From: Celeribacter neptunius
GTDB taxonomy: Bacteria; Pseudomonadota; Alphaproteobacteria; Rhodobacterales; Rhodobacteraceae
Length of the DNA: 64,000 nucleotides
Reading direction: 5' to 3'
Assembly (NCBI RefSeq): GCF_900113955.1
Contig: NZ_FORH01000004.1
Span: 186,001-250,000 of the forward strand
Within the stretch, counting starts at the first letter, position 1; each line of letters begins with the position of its first letter. The translations under genes were made by a program, and so were the position numbers. Shown here in pieces: positions 1-8,597 of this stretch. The notes beneath the pieces were generated by a model that made no database searches, was not told the DNA's origin, and saw only the letters and a program-made list of their open reading frames with translations.

Positions 1-1092
1 CAAACGCTGGATTTCTTCTCTCAAGAAGTTGATCGCTATGAGGCACAGCTCAACAAACTGAGCGCGCAGCTGCTCGACTTTCAGGAAAACAACCTCGGCG
101 CCCTGCCCGACAGTCTGGATTTCCGTCGGGATCAAATCGCGCGACTGCAATCGAATCTCGAGGATTTGAAACGCAGCGAGGCCACACTCCAGGACCGTCG
201 CGCACAGCTTGTGAGCCTGTTCGAATCCACCGGGACCACGCAGCTTGACGCCGCGAAACGGCAAATTCAGGCCTTGCCGCAACGCACGCTGCGCCCGGCC
301 GAACAGCGGCTCGCACAATTGCAGGCGGAATATGAGGCACAGGTCGGTGTCCTGTCCGAAAACAACCCGCGCATGGTCTTCCTTCGCAGTCAGATTGAAT
401 CCGCCAAAGAGCGCGTTGCCGCGCTGCCGCCGATTGAAGACGGCAACACCGGCGAAGAAACCGCGAAAGAACAGGCCTCCTCGGTTTTCAACATTCAACT
501 GGCCGATATTGACGCGCAGATCGCCTATGTCGAGGACCAAAAGCTATCGACCCAGGAGCAGATCACCGATCTGAACCGTTCGATCGAAGCCACACCGGGC
601 AATGCCGTGACCCTTGCCTCGCTGCAACGCGCCTATTCGGCGGCTCAGGAACAGTACAATCAGGCAGTGTCCAACAAGGCGCAAGCTCAGACCGGCACCA
701 TCATTGAATCGATGTCGCGCGGTCAGCGCATCAGCGTGATCGAACAGGCGGTTCCGCCCGAAAAACCGGCGAGCCCGAACAGGCCGCTGATTTCGATCGC
801 AGGTCTGGGGGCGGGTGCCGGGCTTGGGCTGCTGATCATTCTGATCGGCGAGCTTTTGAACAAGACCATTCGCCGACCGGAAGATCTCAAGAACCAGCTC
901 GGGATCGAAACCTTCGCGACAATTCCCTATATCATGACGCCCAATGCGATCATTGCCCGCACGGTTCGAAGCCTTCTCATCGCTGTTCTGGCGGTCTGCA
1001 TCGTCAGTGCCGCGCTCTGGTTCGTGAACAGGAACGTCACGCCCCTTCAACCCCTTCTCGAACGTCTCCTCTCGGCAGCGTCGCTGATCTAA
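1..1092 (+). CDS. Wzz/GumC-type polysaccharide chain-length determinant, 5' partial
   Basis: The reading frame is already open at base 1, so the N-terminus, with the first membrane segment expected for this family, lies outside the window. What is visible is a long periplasmic coiled coil rich in Gln, Glu and Ala, then a Pro-rich stretch ('PPEKPASPNRP') leading into a C-terminal membrane helix near codons 265-280. A second hydrophobic helix lies close to the end. This is the layout of Wzz/GumC/ExoP proteins, which set polymer length and couple to a BY-kinase. The kinase gene follows after 15 bp, so the two are probably one operon and one complex in the inner membrane. Family identity is inferred from architecture and neighbours. 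Confidence 0.85.
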   Translation, partial: QTLDFFSQEVDRYEAQLNKLSAQLLDFQENNLGALPDSLDFRRDQIARLQSNLEDLKRSEATLQDRRAQLVSLFESTGTTQLDAAKRQIQALPQRTLRPAEQRLAQLQAEYEAQVGVLSENNPRMVFLRSQIESAKERVAALPPIEDGNTGEETAKEQASSVFNIQLADIDAQIAYVEDQKLSTQEQITDLNRSIEATPGNAVTLASLQRAYSAAQEQYNQAVSNKAQAQTGTIIESMSRGQRISVIEQAVPPEKPASPNRPLISIAGLGAGAGLGLLIILIGELLNKTIRRPEDLKNQLGIETFATIPYIMTPNAIIARTVRSLLIAVLAVCIVSAALWFVNRNVTPLQPLLERLLSAASLI

Positions 1093-1107
1093 CGGTAAGG
1101 TAGCACC

Positions 1108-1935
1108 ATGGAACGACTTCAAGCAGCGATCGAAAAGGCACGTAAAGGTTCTCCGGGAGGCGGCCAGCGAGGCCAGAAACATCAGAGCCTGCAAGAGAAA
1201 TGGAACGCCTTGGAGCCACTTTCTCTCTCCGCGCCGACGCTCAAGAAGAATCTCATTTTCGCCCATGAAGCCACGCATGAGGCCGTATCGTTTGATATCC
1301 TGCGCACCCGTACCTTGCGGTTCATGCAGCAACGCGGCTGGACCCGGGTGGCGGTGACCTCTCCCAGCCCCGCCTGCGGCAAAAGCACGGTGTCGCTCAA
1401 CCTTGCCTTCGCGATGGCGCGTCAGCAGAACACACATACGATCCAAATCGAACTGGATATGCGGCAACCCAGCCAGGAAAGGCTGCTCGGGCTGGCCAAG
1501 AGGAACACCACGACCACGTCGAGCAACGACTTGGAGGAATTATTGTCCGGCGAAACGCCTTTCTCGCAAGTGGCGCGCCGTCACGGTGACCGTTTGGCTC
1601 TGGCCACCAATGGAAATGCGGTTTCCAATGCCTCTGACCTGCTCCTCGGCCCGCAGGTCGGCGATGTGCTTCAGAAGATCGAAGACGAGTACAAACCCGA
1701 TATCATGATCTTTGACATGCCGCCCATGCTCGCCAATGACGACATGATCGCCTTCACCCAGCATGTCGATTGCGTCTTGCTGATTGCCGCGGCCGAAAAC
1801 ACGACACTGGAACAGATCGAGCGCTGCGAACGCGATCTCGCTGAGCAAACCAATGTCTTGGGCGTGGTCCTGAACAAATGCCGTGTGACGCCCGCGGATG
1901 GGCGCTACGGCTACAACTATTCCTACGGTACTTGA
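1108..1935 (+). CDS. BY-type tyrosine kinase, polysaccharide export regulator (CpsD/ExoP C-terminal type)
   Basis: This 275-residue protein has a Walker A-like loop 'SPSPACGKST' (about residues 85-94), a Walker A' segment 'IQIELDMRQ' (about 112-120) and a Walker B segment 'IMIFDMPPM' (about 199-207). The last residues contain three Tyr (DGRYGYNYSYGT), the autophosphorylation cluster of bacterial tyrosine kinases. It is known that such kinases cycle between phosphorylated and unphosphorylated states with a Wzz/GumC partner to control polymer length. Here that partner is the gene directly upstream, so the bipartite (proteobacterial ExoP split) form is likely. The start has an AAGG sequence upstream. 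Confidence 0.88.
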   Translation: MERLQAAIEKARKGSPGGGQRGQKHQSLQEKWNALEPLSLSAPTLKKNLIFAHEATHEAVSFDILRTRTLRFMQQRGWTRVAVTSPSPACGKSTVSLNLAFAMARQQNTHTIQIELDMRQPSQERLLGLAKRNTTTTSSNDLEELLSGETPFSQVARRHGDRLALATNGNAVSNASDLLLGPQVGDVLQKIEDEYKPDIMIFDMPPMLANDDMIAFTQHVDCVLLIAAAENTTLEQIERCERDLAEQTNVLGVVLNKCRVTPADGRYGYNYSYGT

Positions 1936-2053
1936 GACGGCGCCGCTGACGATCGGCGGGCCCCGTTCTCAACTCAATAGTGCCACGCGGGCGTGAGCCT
2001 GGCGCGCTGTCGCGGTTCGCGCACCCTCATGCAAGTTCTCGGATCCGACAATG

Positions 2054-2078
2054 AAAAAGGGCGACCCGAAGGCCGCCC
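2054..2078 (-). terminator. Rho-independent terminator of the VPLPA-CTERM gene
   Basis: On the minus strand an 8-bp stem (GGGCGGCC / GGTCGCCC, one G-U pair) closed by a TTCG tetraloop is followed by five Ts. It lies about 28 nt downstream of the stop codon of the minus-strand gene 2106-2597. Confidence 0.8.
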
Positions 2079-2105
2079 GAATTCTTAGGTCGCAAAACGT
2101 CTGGC

Positions 2106-2597
2106 TTAGGCAGCAGCAGTCGTCTTGGAGCGACGGCGAGTAACGCCAGCCACGCCCAGAGCGGACAAAAGCAGAAGCGCACCAGCCGGAAGCGGCACGG
2201 CCGAGAAACGTGCGCCGATTTGCTCACCGCGGCTGAGCGCATCGTAGAACACGGTCAGGGTCGCGGTTTGGCCTGCGGCCATGGCAACGGCAAACGGAGC
2301 GGTCGCGGAGATGACTTCGGTGCCGAAGTCGATGCTGTAACCGGTCAGAGTGCTGCTGAAATATTGTCCACCAAAGTCAAAGACCCAAGTGCTGGCAGCG
2401 TCGTTGGTCACGTCGAAGGAGAAGCTGCCAGCAGCTTCGTCATCGATCGCCACGGCAACAACCCGGCCGGTCTTGTCGGTCATGTTGAACGTGTCGCCGG
2501 GGGCGACACCTTCGCTGTAGAAGGAAAGTGCAGAGGCGGAGATCGGTGCAAGGGCAAGTGCCATTGCGCAAACCGCGCCTTTCAGGAATTTGTCCAT
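2106..2597 (-). CDS. small secreted VPLPA-CTERM sorting-signal protein
   Basis: This 163-residue protein begins with a signal peptide (Lys near the N-terminus, then 'AVCAMALALAPISASA'). It has a beta-rich middle ('YSEGVAPGDTFNMTDKTG') and ends in 'VPLPAGALLLLSALG' plus an Arg-rich tail 'RRRSK'. That ending is the VPLPA-CTERM sorting signal, an alphaproteobacterial relative of PEP-CTERM, which an exosortase processes; such proteins usually travel with exopolysaccharide loci. The function of the mature domain is not recognised. It is transcribed alone on the minus strand with a strong terminator, and no exosortase gene is in the window. Confidence 0.85.
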   Translation of the reverse strand: MDKFLKGAVCAMALALAPISASALSFYSEGVAPGDTFNMTDKTGRVVAVAIDDEAAGSFSFDVTNDAASTWVFDFGGQYFSSTLTGYSIDFGTEVISATAPFAVAMAAGQTATLTVFYDALSRGEQIGARFSAVPLPAGALLLLSALGVAGVTRRRSKTTAAA

Positions 2598-2924
2598 AAT
2601 AATCTCTCGTCAGGATCAGAGGTTGATGTTTGTAAGTTTGGTATTATTCATTATTAACCAGTTTTTTGCCGCTCAAGGCAAGGAATACATGGGTTTTACG
2701 AACTTATTAACCCTAACGCGTATCAAAAATTAGGATGTTTTTCGCGTTTTGAGATGAAATCATGGACAATCTGACATTTGAACCGAAATGTTTACTGAAC
2801 AAGGACAGTGGGCATGTTGCTCTGCAGCATTTTGAACCGAATCGTTTGATCTGAGGGCATATCCTTGCGCGGCCTCATGCCGTGTCGCGCGGTCCCGGAC
2901 TGCCAGAAACGTTCTTCCCAAGCT
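2598..2924. other. AT-rich intergenic region upstream of the VPLPA-CTERM gene
   Basis: No gene is seen here. The stretch is AT-richer than its surroundings and should carry the minus-strand promoter of the VPLPA-CTERM gene. Two direct copies of TTATTAACC lie near 2651 and 2703, and two copies of TTTGAACCGAA-like sequence near 2774 and 2830. Their role is unknown. Confidence 0.4.
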
Positions 2925-5291
2925 TCACGTCACATCCGTGCCGGTCTTCCACTCATGGCCGTTGATCTGCACAGCCGTGCCCGCGATGACGCGATAGGCG
3001 TCGGCAATATCCGGCGCAGAGCCATCGGCACTGCAGCTATTCCAGAAGGCGGCGTGACCGAACGCGCCGGTATAACGCCCATTGAACAGCCGGTAGACGG
3101 ATCGTGCCAGAACACCGTTGCTCACGATCCCAGTCGCGGACCACAAAAGCGCCCCCGCCCCATCGCGCAACCACATCTTGCCATCAGCCGGGTCGGAGAA
3201 GTCCACTGCGAAGGTGAGCGTCGTCTCGACGCCAAAGGTCACGGTGTGAGCATTGATTACGATGAGGCCTGTATCGTTCGAGGCCCGCGCCCGCACACGC
3301 ACCCGGCCGTCCGTCTCGTGCAAGGACAGGCTGACCGGATCAAAAGTCCCGTAGCCGATCAGAACATTGAATGTCGCATTTCCCGCAAAACCTGCGACCG
3401 GCGTGAAGCGGATCTGCATCGTCAACTTGTTGTCCACGCCAGACCACGGGGTCGCGGTGCTGTCGGGGTAGAAATTATCCACGAACTCGGTCGCCGTCGC
3501 CGCGACAGTGACGCTGCCGCCCGGCAGCGCGAGCGGGTTCGCAAAGACCGTTTCCCAATCCATCACCGGTTCGAGCGCGATCCCGGGGTTGGTATCCCCG
3601 GCGGCGTTGTAGGCGCCGCCAAAGCTCATCGGCACCATCGGCCAGCGCTTCCAGATTTCCCGGGCAATGTCGTCGATATAGGTGATGACGCCAGAGGCGC
3701 CGCCCATGCCGAAGCGCAGCGTATCGCCAATGCCAAAGGCGCCATCCGGGTGATAGACGCGGATCTTGCCTGCGACAATTTCGGCCGGCGCCGGTCGCCC
3801 GGACACTTCGAACCCCGCCACCTCCGCTGAAGCATCGCCCTCCAACAGCGCTACGGTGGAGAGCGTCTGTCCGATGTCGATCTCAATATGCGCGCCGGTT
3901 GGTTCCCACGTCACATGCCCGGCCTCGATCTTGGGCGGTGTCCATGCCGACCAGCCGAGCATCTGACCGATGATGTAGGCATTTTGCTGCGCCCAGAGCG
4001 GCAGGCCCTGATTGTTGTCGAGCTTGCCGGGATGAGCATAGTCCGACCACGGGATGATCGAGGCCGCGTCACCGGTACGGTAAAGCAGCGGGGAAGCCCC
4101 TTTGGGCCAGAAATTGCCCGGTGCATAATCCTTGAACATCGCCATGCTTTGGCGGGTCATGCGCTTCAAGGCCATCGGACCGATGAGCGCGCCGGTCTCG
4201 TCAATTTCGGCCGACTGAAACACCTGCTGCGGCCCATCCGGGACACTGGCAGCGGTTTCCGTTGCAAACAGATGTGGTCCATAATCCAGGACAGGCACAT
4301 CCGGATCGAGATCGGCCCAGTAGTGATCATAGGTGATCGTGTCGGACCCGTGCTCGGCGGAATAGGTATCGCCCGCCACCATTGGCGTCCCATCTGGCAG
4401 CTTCTTGGTGAAGAACCGCCCGAAGGTCTGCGCGTAATCCGTGCCCCAGGTCCCGGGACCTGCCGTCCAGTCGAGCGCGACCCATCCGAAACCGGTGATC
4501 TGCCCCCCCGTACCCTTGTTGATCGTGTCGAGATCGTAGGACCACGACCGCGACAGATCCGCATCATTGGCCAGCTGCATGAGTTTGGTCGCGCCCTTGG
4601 TCTGGAACACCACGGTGAAATGATCATCGGGGCGCATATCGCTGAGCGCGTTTGCCATGGCGGCCACCGCCGGGCTGTGCGGGGTCGCGTTTCTGACCAC
4701 CGTCCATTCGACCGGCTCGGTCTCGGTGTTCGGGCGCCACGCCACACGAACGCGGCCTTCGGAGGCGACAACCGGGGGGGTAAGCGCGGCCTGCTGGTTG
4801 CCGTCGCCGATGCGCTGATGCTCGGACTGACCGATAATGACCATGACATGGCCGACGGCGCAGACCGTGGTCATGTGCGCTGCGGGCTGGCTCGTGCCGA
4901 CAACCCGCACCTCGATCTGGTAGCGCGAGGCATTGCGCGGCAGGAGCATGTTGCCGCTCCATGTGGTCGCGCCGGAGAGTGCCGTCCCGACGTTCTGCCA
5001 GGCCGTGGCGCCAGAGCCGTCAACATAGGTCGCGCGGGCTTCGATGGTCGCATCCGCCGTGATCGCTCTGGTGCCGTCGCTCTCGGTCACACCGCCGGAG
5101 ATTGGGATCAGGGCAGAATTGCGATCCGTCCGCCCGGTCCCGCGCACCACACCGCTGTCAAAGACGAGATCGTCGGTCGGGAAGTCAATGAGCGTCGCGA
5201 GGCGGGAGTTGACCGGTTGCGGCGGGGTGATCGGCCCTCCGGCGCTCAGCATCGCCTGGCCCAGTCCCAGCTGCAGTGCCAGAGAAGCCAT
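2925..5291 (-). CDS. GTA head-spike-like protein (GhsB position), SGNH-like and LamG-like parts
   Basis: This 788-residue protein overlaps the stop of the spike-base gene by one base (TGATG), so the two are translated together. The N-terminus lacks a signal peptide and begins with a helical stretch like phage virion proteins. Near residue 150 'GHVMVIIGQSEHQ' resembles block I (GQS) of SGNH/sialate-O-acetylesterase enzymes, and 'SDYAHPG' near residue 420 offers the DxxH catalytic pair. The C-terminal ~200 residues are beta-rich with a concanavalin/LamG-like look ('TFAVDFSDPADGKMWLRD'). In Rhodobacter capsulatus the gene after the spike base (ghsB) encodes the capsule-binding head spike of its gene transfer agent. 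Placing this protein in that role is inferred from gene order; enzyme activity is a motif-level guess. Confidence 0.6.
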   Translation of the reverse strand: MASLALQLGLGQAMLSAGGPITPPQPVNSRLATLIDFPTDDLVFDSGVVRGTGRTDRNSALIPISGGVTESDGTRAITADATIEARATYVDGSGATAWQNVGTALSGATTWSGNMLLPRNASRYQIEVRVVGTSQPAAHMTTVCAVGHVMVIIGQSEHQRIGDGNQQAALTPPVVASEGRVRVAWRPNTETEPVEWTVVRNATPHSPAVAAMANALSDMRPDDHFTVVFQTKGATKLMQLANDADLSRSWSYDLDTINKGTGGQITGFGWVALDWTAGPGTWGTDYAQTFGRFFTKKLPDGTPMVAGDTYSAEHGSDTITYDHYWADLDPDVPVLDYGPHLFATETAASVPDGPQQVFQSAEIDETGALIGPMALKRMTRQSMAMFKDYAPGNFWPKGASPLLYRTGDAASIIPWSDYAHPGKLDNNQGLPLWAQQNAYIIGQMLGWSAWTPPKIEAGHVTWEPTGAHIEIDIGQTLSTVALLEGDASAEVAGFEVSGRPAPAEIVAGKIRVYHPDGAFGIGDTLRFGMGGASGVITYIDDIAREIWKRWPMVPMSFGGAYNAAGDTNPGIALEPVMDWETVFANPLALPGGSVTVAATATEFVDNFYPDSTATPWSGVDNKLTMQIRFTPVAGFAGNATFNVLIGYGTFDPVSLSLHETDGRVRVRARASNDTGLIVINAHTVTFGVETTLTFAVDFSDPADGKMWLRDGAGALLWSATGIVSNGVLARSVYRLFNGRYTGAFGHAAFWNSCSADGSAPDIADAYRVIAGTAVQINGHEWKTGTDVT

Positions 5292-5551
5292 CAGATCAAT
5301 CCTACGATGCCGTTGGCGTCGGTCCCGGTGGCCCAGACACGCGCCACACGCACCGGGAAAGGAGCCCCCGCGGCGACATAGATATCGGCCAGACTTCCGT
5401 CGACCGTGGTCACCCGCACGAGACCGGAACTGGTCACGGCAATGCCCCGCACATAGGTGCTCAGGTCATTGCCATCGTCAGGAACGATTGAAATCAGTTG
5501 CGTCGCGGGCGCGGTCAGACCGGATTGGCGGTCGGCAAAGGGATCTGGCAT
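5291..5551 (-). CDS. spike base protein, RCAP_Rcc01079 (GhsA) family
   Basis: This 86-residue protein begins 'MPDPFADRQSGLTAPATQ', ends 'VRVARVWATGTDANGIVGL', and has a short beta-rich middle. I recognise this as the RCAP_Rcc01079-type spike base family. In R. capsulatus the founding member (ghsA) and its downstream partner form the head spikes by which the RcGTA particle binds the host capsule. The gene sits 100 bp downstream of a glycosyltransferase on the same strand, in an apparent run pssD-pssE-GT2-ghsA-ghsB. No capsid, terminase or tail gene lies nearby, so this is a detached spike module rather than a prophage. Confidence 0.75.
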   Translation of the reverse strand: MPDPFADRQSGLTAPATQLISIVPDDGNDLSTYVRGIAVTSSGLVRVTTVDGSLADIYVAAGAPFPVRVARVWATGTDANGIVGLI

Positions 5552-5651
5552 GTTTCGGTCTCCTGAGTGGATCAGGGTTCCGCTCTCGAAACCCCGGAGA
5601 CAGAAAAACAGCAGAGGAATAATCTCTCGTCGCCAGAGCGTACGTTGCCCC

Positions 5652-6503
5652 TCAGCGCCCGCGCGTCCAGCTGGTGACGGATTTGCCGCCGGCTTTCACC
5701 ATCACCATCACAGAGACATAGACCGTGTAGCTCAGCGGCGCCCGCAGGAACAGGCGCAGATGATCGCGCGCATGCATGGGCGGCTTCGATTCATTGGCCA
5801 TGATCTCGGGGAATTTCTCGGCCAGTTCACGGACCCCGGCATCCTGCCTGCGCCGCACGTGGACCAGCCTGCCGAACCCTTCGACCATCGGCCAATGATA
5901 GACCGCATCCACCTTGACCCGCTCGTCAGGGGCAAACATCAACCGCACGAACCCGTCATCGGCGATAATATCCGGAAACCTGTCCCAGCGGGCACGCCCC
6001 GCGCGGTTCACGGCAAAAAGACCCGCGCCCTGGACGTTGGTGGTCATAAAGGGCAGCATTTGCCAGATCTTGGCAAACCGCCGGGTGACCCAGCTTCGTG
6101 CCGGGGCAACCGACAAATGCCCGCTGGCATAGCGCGGGCTATCTGTGTCGAGCGCCGCGATGAGTGCCGCGGTCATCGACGGTTCGATGATCACATCCGC
6201 GTCCAGATAGGCCAGAACGCGCCCTCGGGCCTTGGCCTCGGCGGTATTGAGCGCGTTGAGCTTGCCCGGTGTCGCGATATCCAGAACCACCAGCTCCAGC
6301 CCCGCCGCTTCGAGTGCAGTGCGTTCGGTCTCGGCCTCCTCCAACGTCCGGTCCTTGCAGGCGTTGGCGGCCAGAATGACTTCGACCGACTGCGGCGGTA
6401 GCCCGGTCAGATCCTGCACCGCCAAAGCGCGCAGACAGGGGCCGATATAGCCCTCTTCGTTATTCGCAGGGATGATGATGCTGAGAAGGATCTGCGTGTT
6501 CAT
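5652..6503 (-). CDS. family 2 glycosyltransferase
   Basis: The N-terminal GT-A fold is clear: 'LSIIIPANNEEGYIGPCL' binds the nucleotide, and 'YLDADVIIEP' provides the DxD-type metal site. 'DDGFVRL' matches the ED-like catalytic region. A C-terminal hydrophobic stretch ('YTVYVSVMVMVKAGG') suggests membrane association. It starts 3 bp after the pssE-like gene and should add one sugar to the lipid-linked repeat unit at the cytoplasmic face. Donor and acceptor cannot be read from the sequence. Confidence 0.85.
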   Translation of the reverse strand: MNTQILLSIIIPANNEEGYIGPCLRALAVQDLTGLPPQSVEVILAANACKDRTLEEAETERTALEAAGLELVVLDIATPGKLNALNTAEAKARGRVLAYLDADVIIEPSMTAALIAALDTDSPRYASGHLSVAPARSWVTRRFAKIWQMLPFMTTNVQGAGLFAVNRAGRARWDRFPDIIADDGFVRLMFAPDERVKVDAVYHWPMVEGFGRLVHVRRRQDAGVRELAEKFPEIMANESKPPMHARDHLRLFLRAPLSYTVYVSVMVMVKAGGKSVTSWTRGR

Positions 6504-6506
6504 GGA

Positions 6507-7001
6507 TCAGCCTTTGGCAAACACGACGGATCGGATTTTCGTGGTCAGGCTTTCCTCGGCAAAAAGGCTGAGTTCGACCCGCTCGGGCTTTTGCGCGAGA
6601 AGAGTGTCGATGGCCGCAGCCATCTCCGTATCTTCATGCACGATATGAATGCCGCTGCGGTTCTTGAAATGCGCGGCGGTGGCCATCTGATGGTCGTTGC
6701 GATGCTCGCCCAAGGCGCCTTTGCGCGGCATGGCAAGGATCGGCGTCCCTACCGTTTGCGCCTTGATGAACGAACCGGTGCCGGCATGGGCAATGATCAG
6801 CCGCGCGTCACGGCACATCTGATCGTACTCCGCCGAGGGCATACTCGCCCGGCTTTCCATGTGTTTTGGGTGATACCCCTCGGTGCCCACGGCACCGATC
6901 TGGGCGACCACAGTCATATCCGGATGGGTAGCGGCCCAGTCATCGACAGAGCGCACGAGACGGTCAAACGGCAGCTGGGTTCCGACAGTCAGGAAAATCA
7001 C
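6507..7001 (-). CDS. PssE/Alg13-like glycosyltransferase catalytic subunit
   Basis: From the GTG at 7001 the protein reads 'VIFLTVGTQLPFDRLVR', the usual N-terminus of PssE/EpsF (GT28 C-terminal type). A longer frame begins at 7052, but GTG at 7001 overlaps the pssD stop as GTGA, which favours the shorter, family-typical start. 'LIIAHAGTGSFIKAQTVGTP' is the donor-binding motif of the GT28 C-terminal domain. It is known that PssE/Alg13 pairs with PssD/Alg14 at the membrane to make one active transferase. Both subunits are present and translationally coupled here. Confidence 0.85.
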   Translation of the reverse strand: MIFLTVGTQLPFDRLVRSVDDWAATHPDMTVVAQIGAVGTEGYHPKHMESRASMPSAEYDQMCRDARLIIAHAGTGSFIKAQTVGTPILAMPRKGALGEHRNDHQMATAAHFKNRSGIHIVHEDTEMAAAIDTLLAQKPERVELSLFAEESLTTKIRSVVFAKG

Positions 7002-7480
7002 ATTACGGCTCCCGCATATTCTGCCCCGGTTTCCTTCGCCAGATGCGGCCATTGGCTCAACCAGAGATCACAATGCTTTCGCGACAGATTCGCCGAAACC
7101 GACATTTCTTCGGCATTGGCGATACTATCGACCCAGATAGTGCGTGCACCGAGCATCTTGCCAAACCGTATGGCAAAGTAGCCCGGCGCTGCGCCGGTCG
7201 AAATCACCACATCGGGACGCACGCGCAAGACCACGAGAAACATCTTCAGCGCCAATTGCAGCAGGCGGATTCGATGCGTCGCATTGGCGTCTCGCACAGT
7301 GAAAAACCGATAGTCTGTTTCCGCCGGATCAGAGTCCAAATCAGCCTTGTAGGCCACGTCGGTCACCACATAGCTGACCCTGGCCCCTTCCCAGGAAGGG
7401 CGCAATCTGCGCAGCTCGCTCCAATGTCCGCCACCGGAAGAAACGGCGAGTACTTTGGGTCTCTCGTTTTGTTCTGACAT
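6998..7480 (-). CDS. PssD/Alg14-like glycosyltransferase membrane subunit
   Basis: This 160-residue protein has 'VLAVSSGGGHWSELRRL' (SSGGGH at residues 14-19), the Alg14/PssD signature. A hydrophobic helix 'LLQLALKMFLVVLRVRP' (about 75-91) may anchor the partner to the membrane, and 'VVISTGAAPGYFAIRFGK' is the other conserved Alg14 block. It is the first gene of the minus-strand run that continues through pssE and a GT2 to the spike genes. The divergent sulfotransferase gene starts 205 bp away. Confidence 0.87.
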   Translation of the reverse strand: MSEQNERPKVLAVSSGGGHWSELRRLRPSWEGARVSYVVTDVAYKADLDSDPAETDYRFFTVRDANATHRIRLLQLALKMFLVVLRVRPDVVISTGAAPGYFAIRFGKMLGARTIWVDSIANAEEMSVSANLSRKHCDLWLSQWPHLAKETGAEYAGAVM

Positions 7481-7685
7481 CGGGCTCTCTACAGCTCTCG
7501 TCTCGATCCTGTCGCTCTCGTTACACCAGCTACATCACAAATGGACAAATGTCGCCCAGAATGAGTTGCTTTTGCACAGATTACACACAGATGCCGGAAT
7601 ATCGGGCAGAACGCTCTGCTTGATGATTGCCCATAGGTCATCGGCATGCCATTACCGAAGCGAGTTTACGAAAGACGGGATACTC

Positions 7686-8597
7686 ATGGTGAGCCTATTG
7701 CACAATCCTGCCGTCCGTGAGCGGCTGCGCAGCCTTCGACCCTATTACAACAAGATTTTTCGACGCCAGCGCAATTACGCCAAGCTGCCGAGCCAGAAGG
7801 ACTATCTCGAACAGATGCAGGGCAGAGGCGTCTTTCTGCTCTGTTTCGGACGGTCCGGCTCGACTGTTTTCGCAGATTTCCTCGGCACCCATCCACAGGT
7901 CATGACCTTTGGCGAGGTTCTGGGCGAGGAAAGTTATTACTCCTATTTTCAGTGGCTCAGCCGCGGCGTTCTGCGCCTCTGGCCATTGCGCCCGACACTG
8001 ATGGCGCGTGAGTTCTATCGGTTCTGCGCACAGTTGGTGCGCCGCAAGCCGGGCATGCGCTGCCTGTTCGACATCAAGATCGAAAGCCTGCATCTCATCG
8101 ACGGGAACTGGCGGATGCCCGGCCCCGATTTCCACCTTTTTCACCATTTGCGCGATGCCGGTGTGCCGGTGATCCTTCTGACCCGCAAAGATCTGGTGGC
8201 ACGCTATGTCTCCGGGCAGGTAGCCGAACAGCGCGGCGCCTATCATAGCTACCACGGCGCCTCAAAGGAGGTGAACCCGTTCGAGATCGACCTCGCAGCG
8301 ATTCGGGCGCAAGTGGCTCAGATCGACGCCACCCATGAGGTGATCCGTCGGGTCTTCGAGGGGCAGGAGAATTTCGTGGAATTGGCCTATGAAGATCTTT
8401 TCGTTCCCGACGGCAGCTCTGGCAACACGCGTTTCGCGCCCGGGCTGTCCGAGCGCATGGCCAAGCTGATGGCCGTCGAGGATCGCTTTGATTCCGTGCC
8501 GCGTCTTCAGAAAGTGTCCGGCGACAAAGGCTATGCCTCGGTCATCACCAACTGGGATGAGGTCGAGACCTATCGTGTCGAGGTTCTGGCCCGATAA
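7686..8597 (+). CDS. Stf0-like sulfotransferase
   Basis: The 303-residue protein from ATG 7686 carries 'VFLLCFGRSGSTVFADFLG', the 5'-phosphosulfate-binding loop of PAPS-dependent sulfotransferases, near residue 50. 'VILLTRKDLVARYVSGQ' matches the 3'-phosphate-binding strand-loop-helix. An in-frame extension back to 7455 is open but AT-rich and unlike protein. The chosen start has a GACGGGA upstream. In this locus the likely acceptor is a sugar of the exopolysaccharide. The 3' end overlaps the convergent VanZ-family gene by 28 bp. Confidence 0.78.
   Translation: MVSLLHNPAVRERLRSLRPYYNKIFRRQRNYAKLPSQKDYLEQMQGRGVFLLCFGRSGSTVFADFLGTHPQVMTFGEVLGEESYYSYFQWLSRGVLRLWPLRPTLMAREFYRFCAQLVRRKPGMRCLFDIKIESLHLIDGNWRMPGPDFHLFHHLRDAGVPVILLTRKDLVARYVSGQVAEQRGAYHSYHGASKEVNPFEIDLAAIRAQVAQIDATHEVIRRVFEGQENFVELAYEDLFVPDGSSGNTRFAPGLSERMAKLMAVEDRFDSVPRLQKVSGDKGYASVITNWDEVETYRVEVLAR

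Noticed and set aside
2925-5551. Prophage remnant
   Set aside because: No integrase, capsid, terminase, tail or attachment repeat is nearby; the two genes fit a detached GTA spike unit better.
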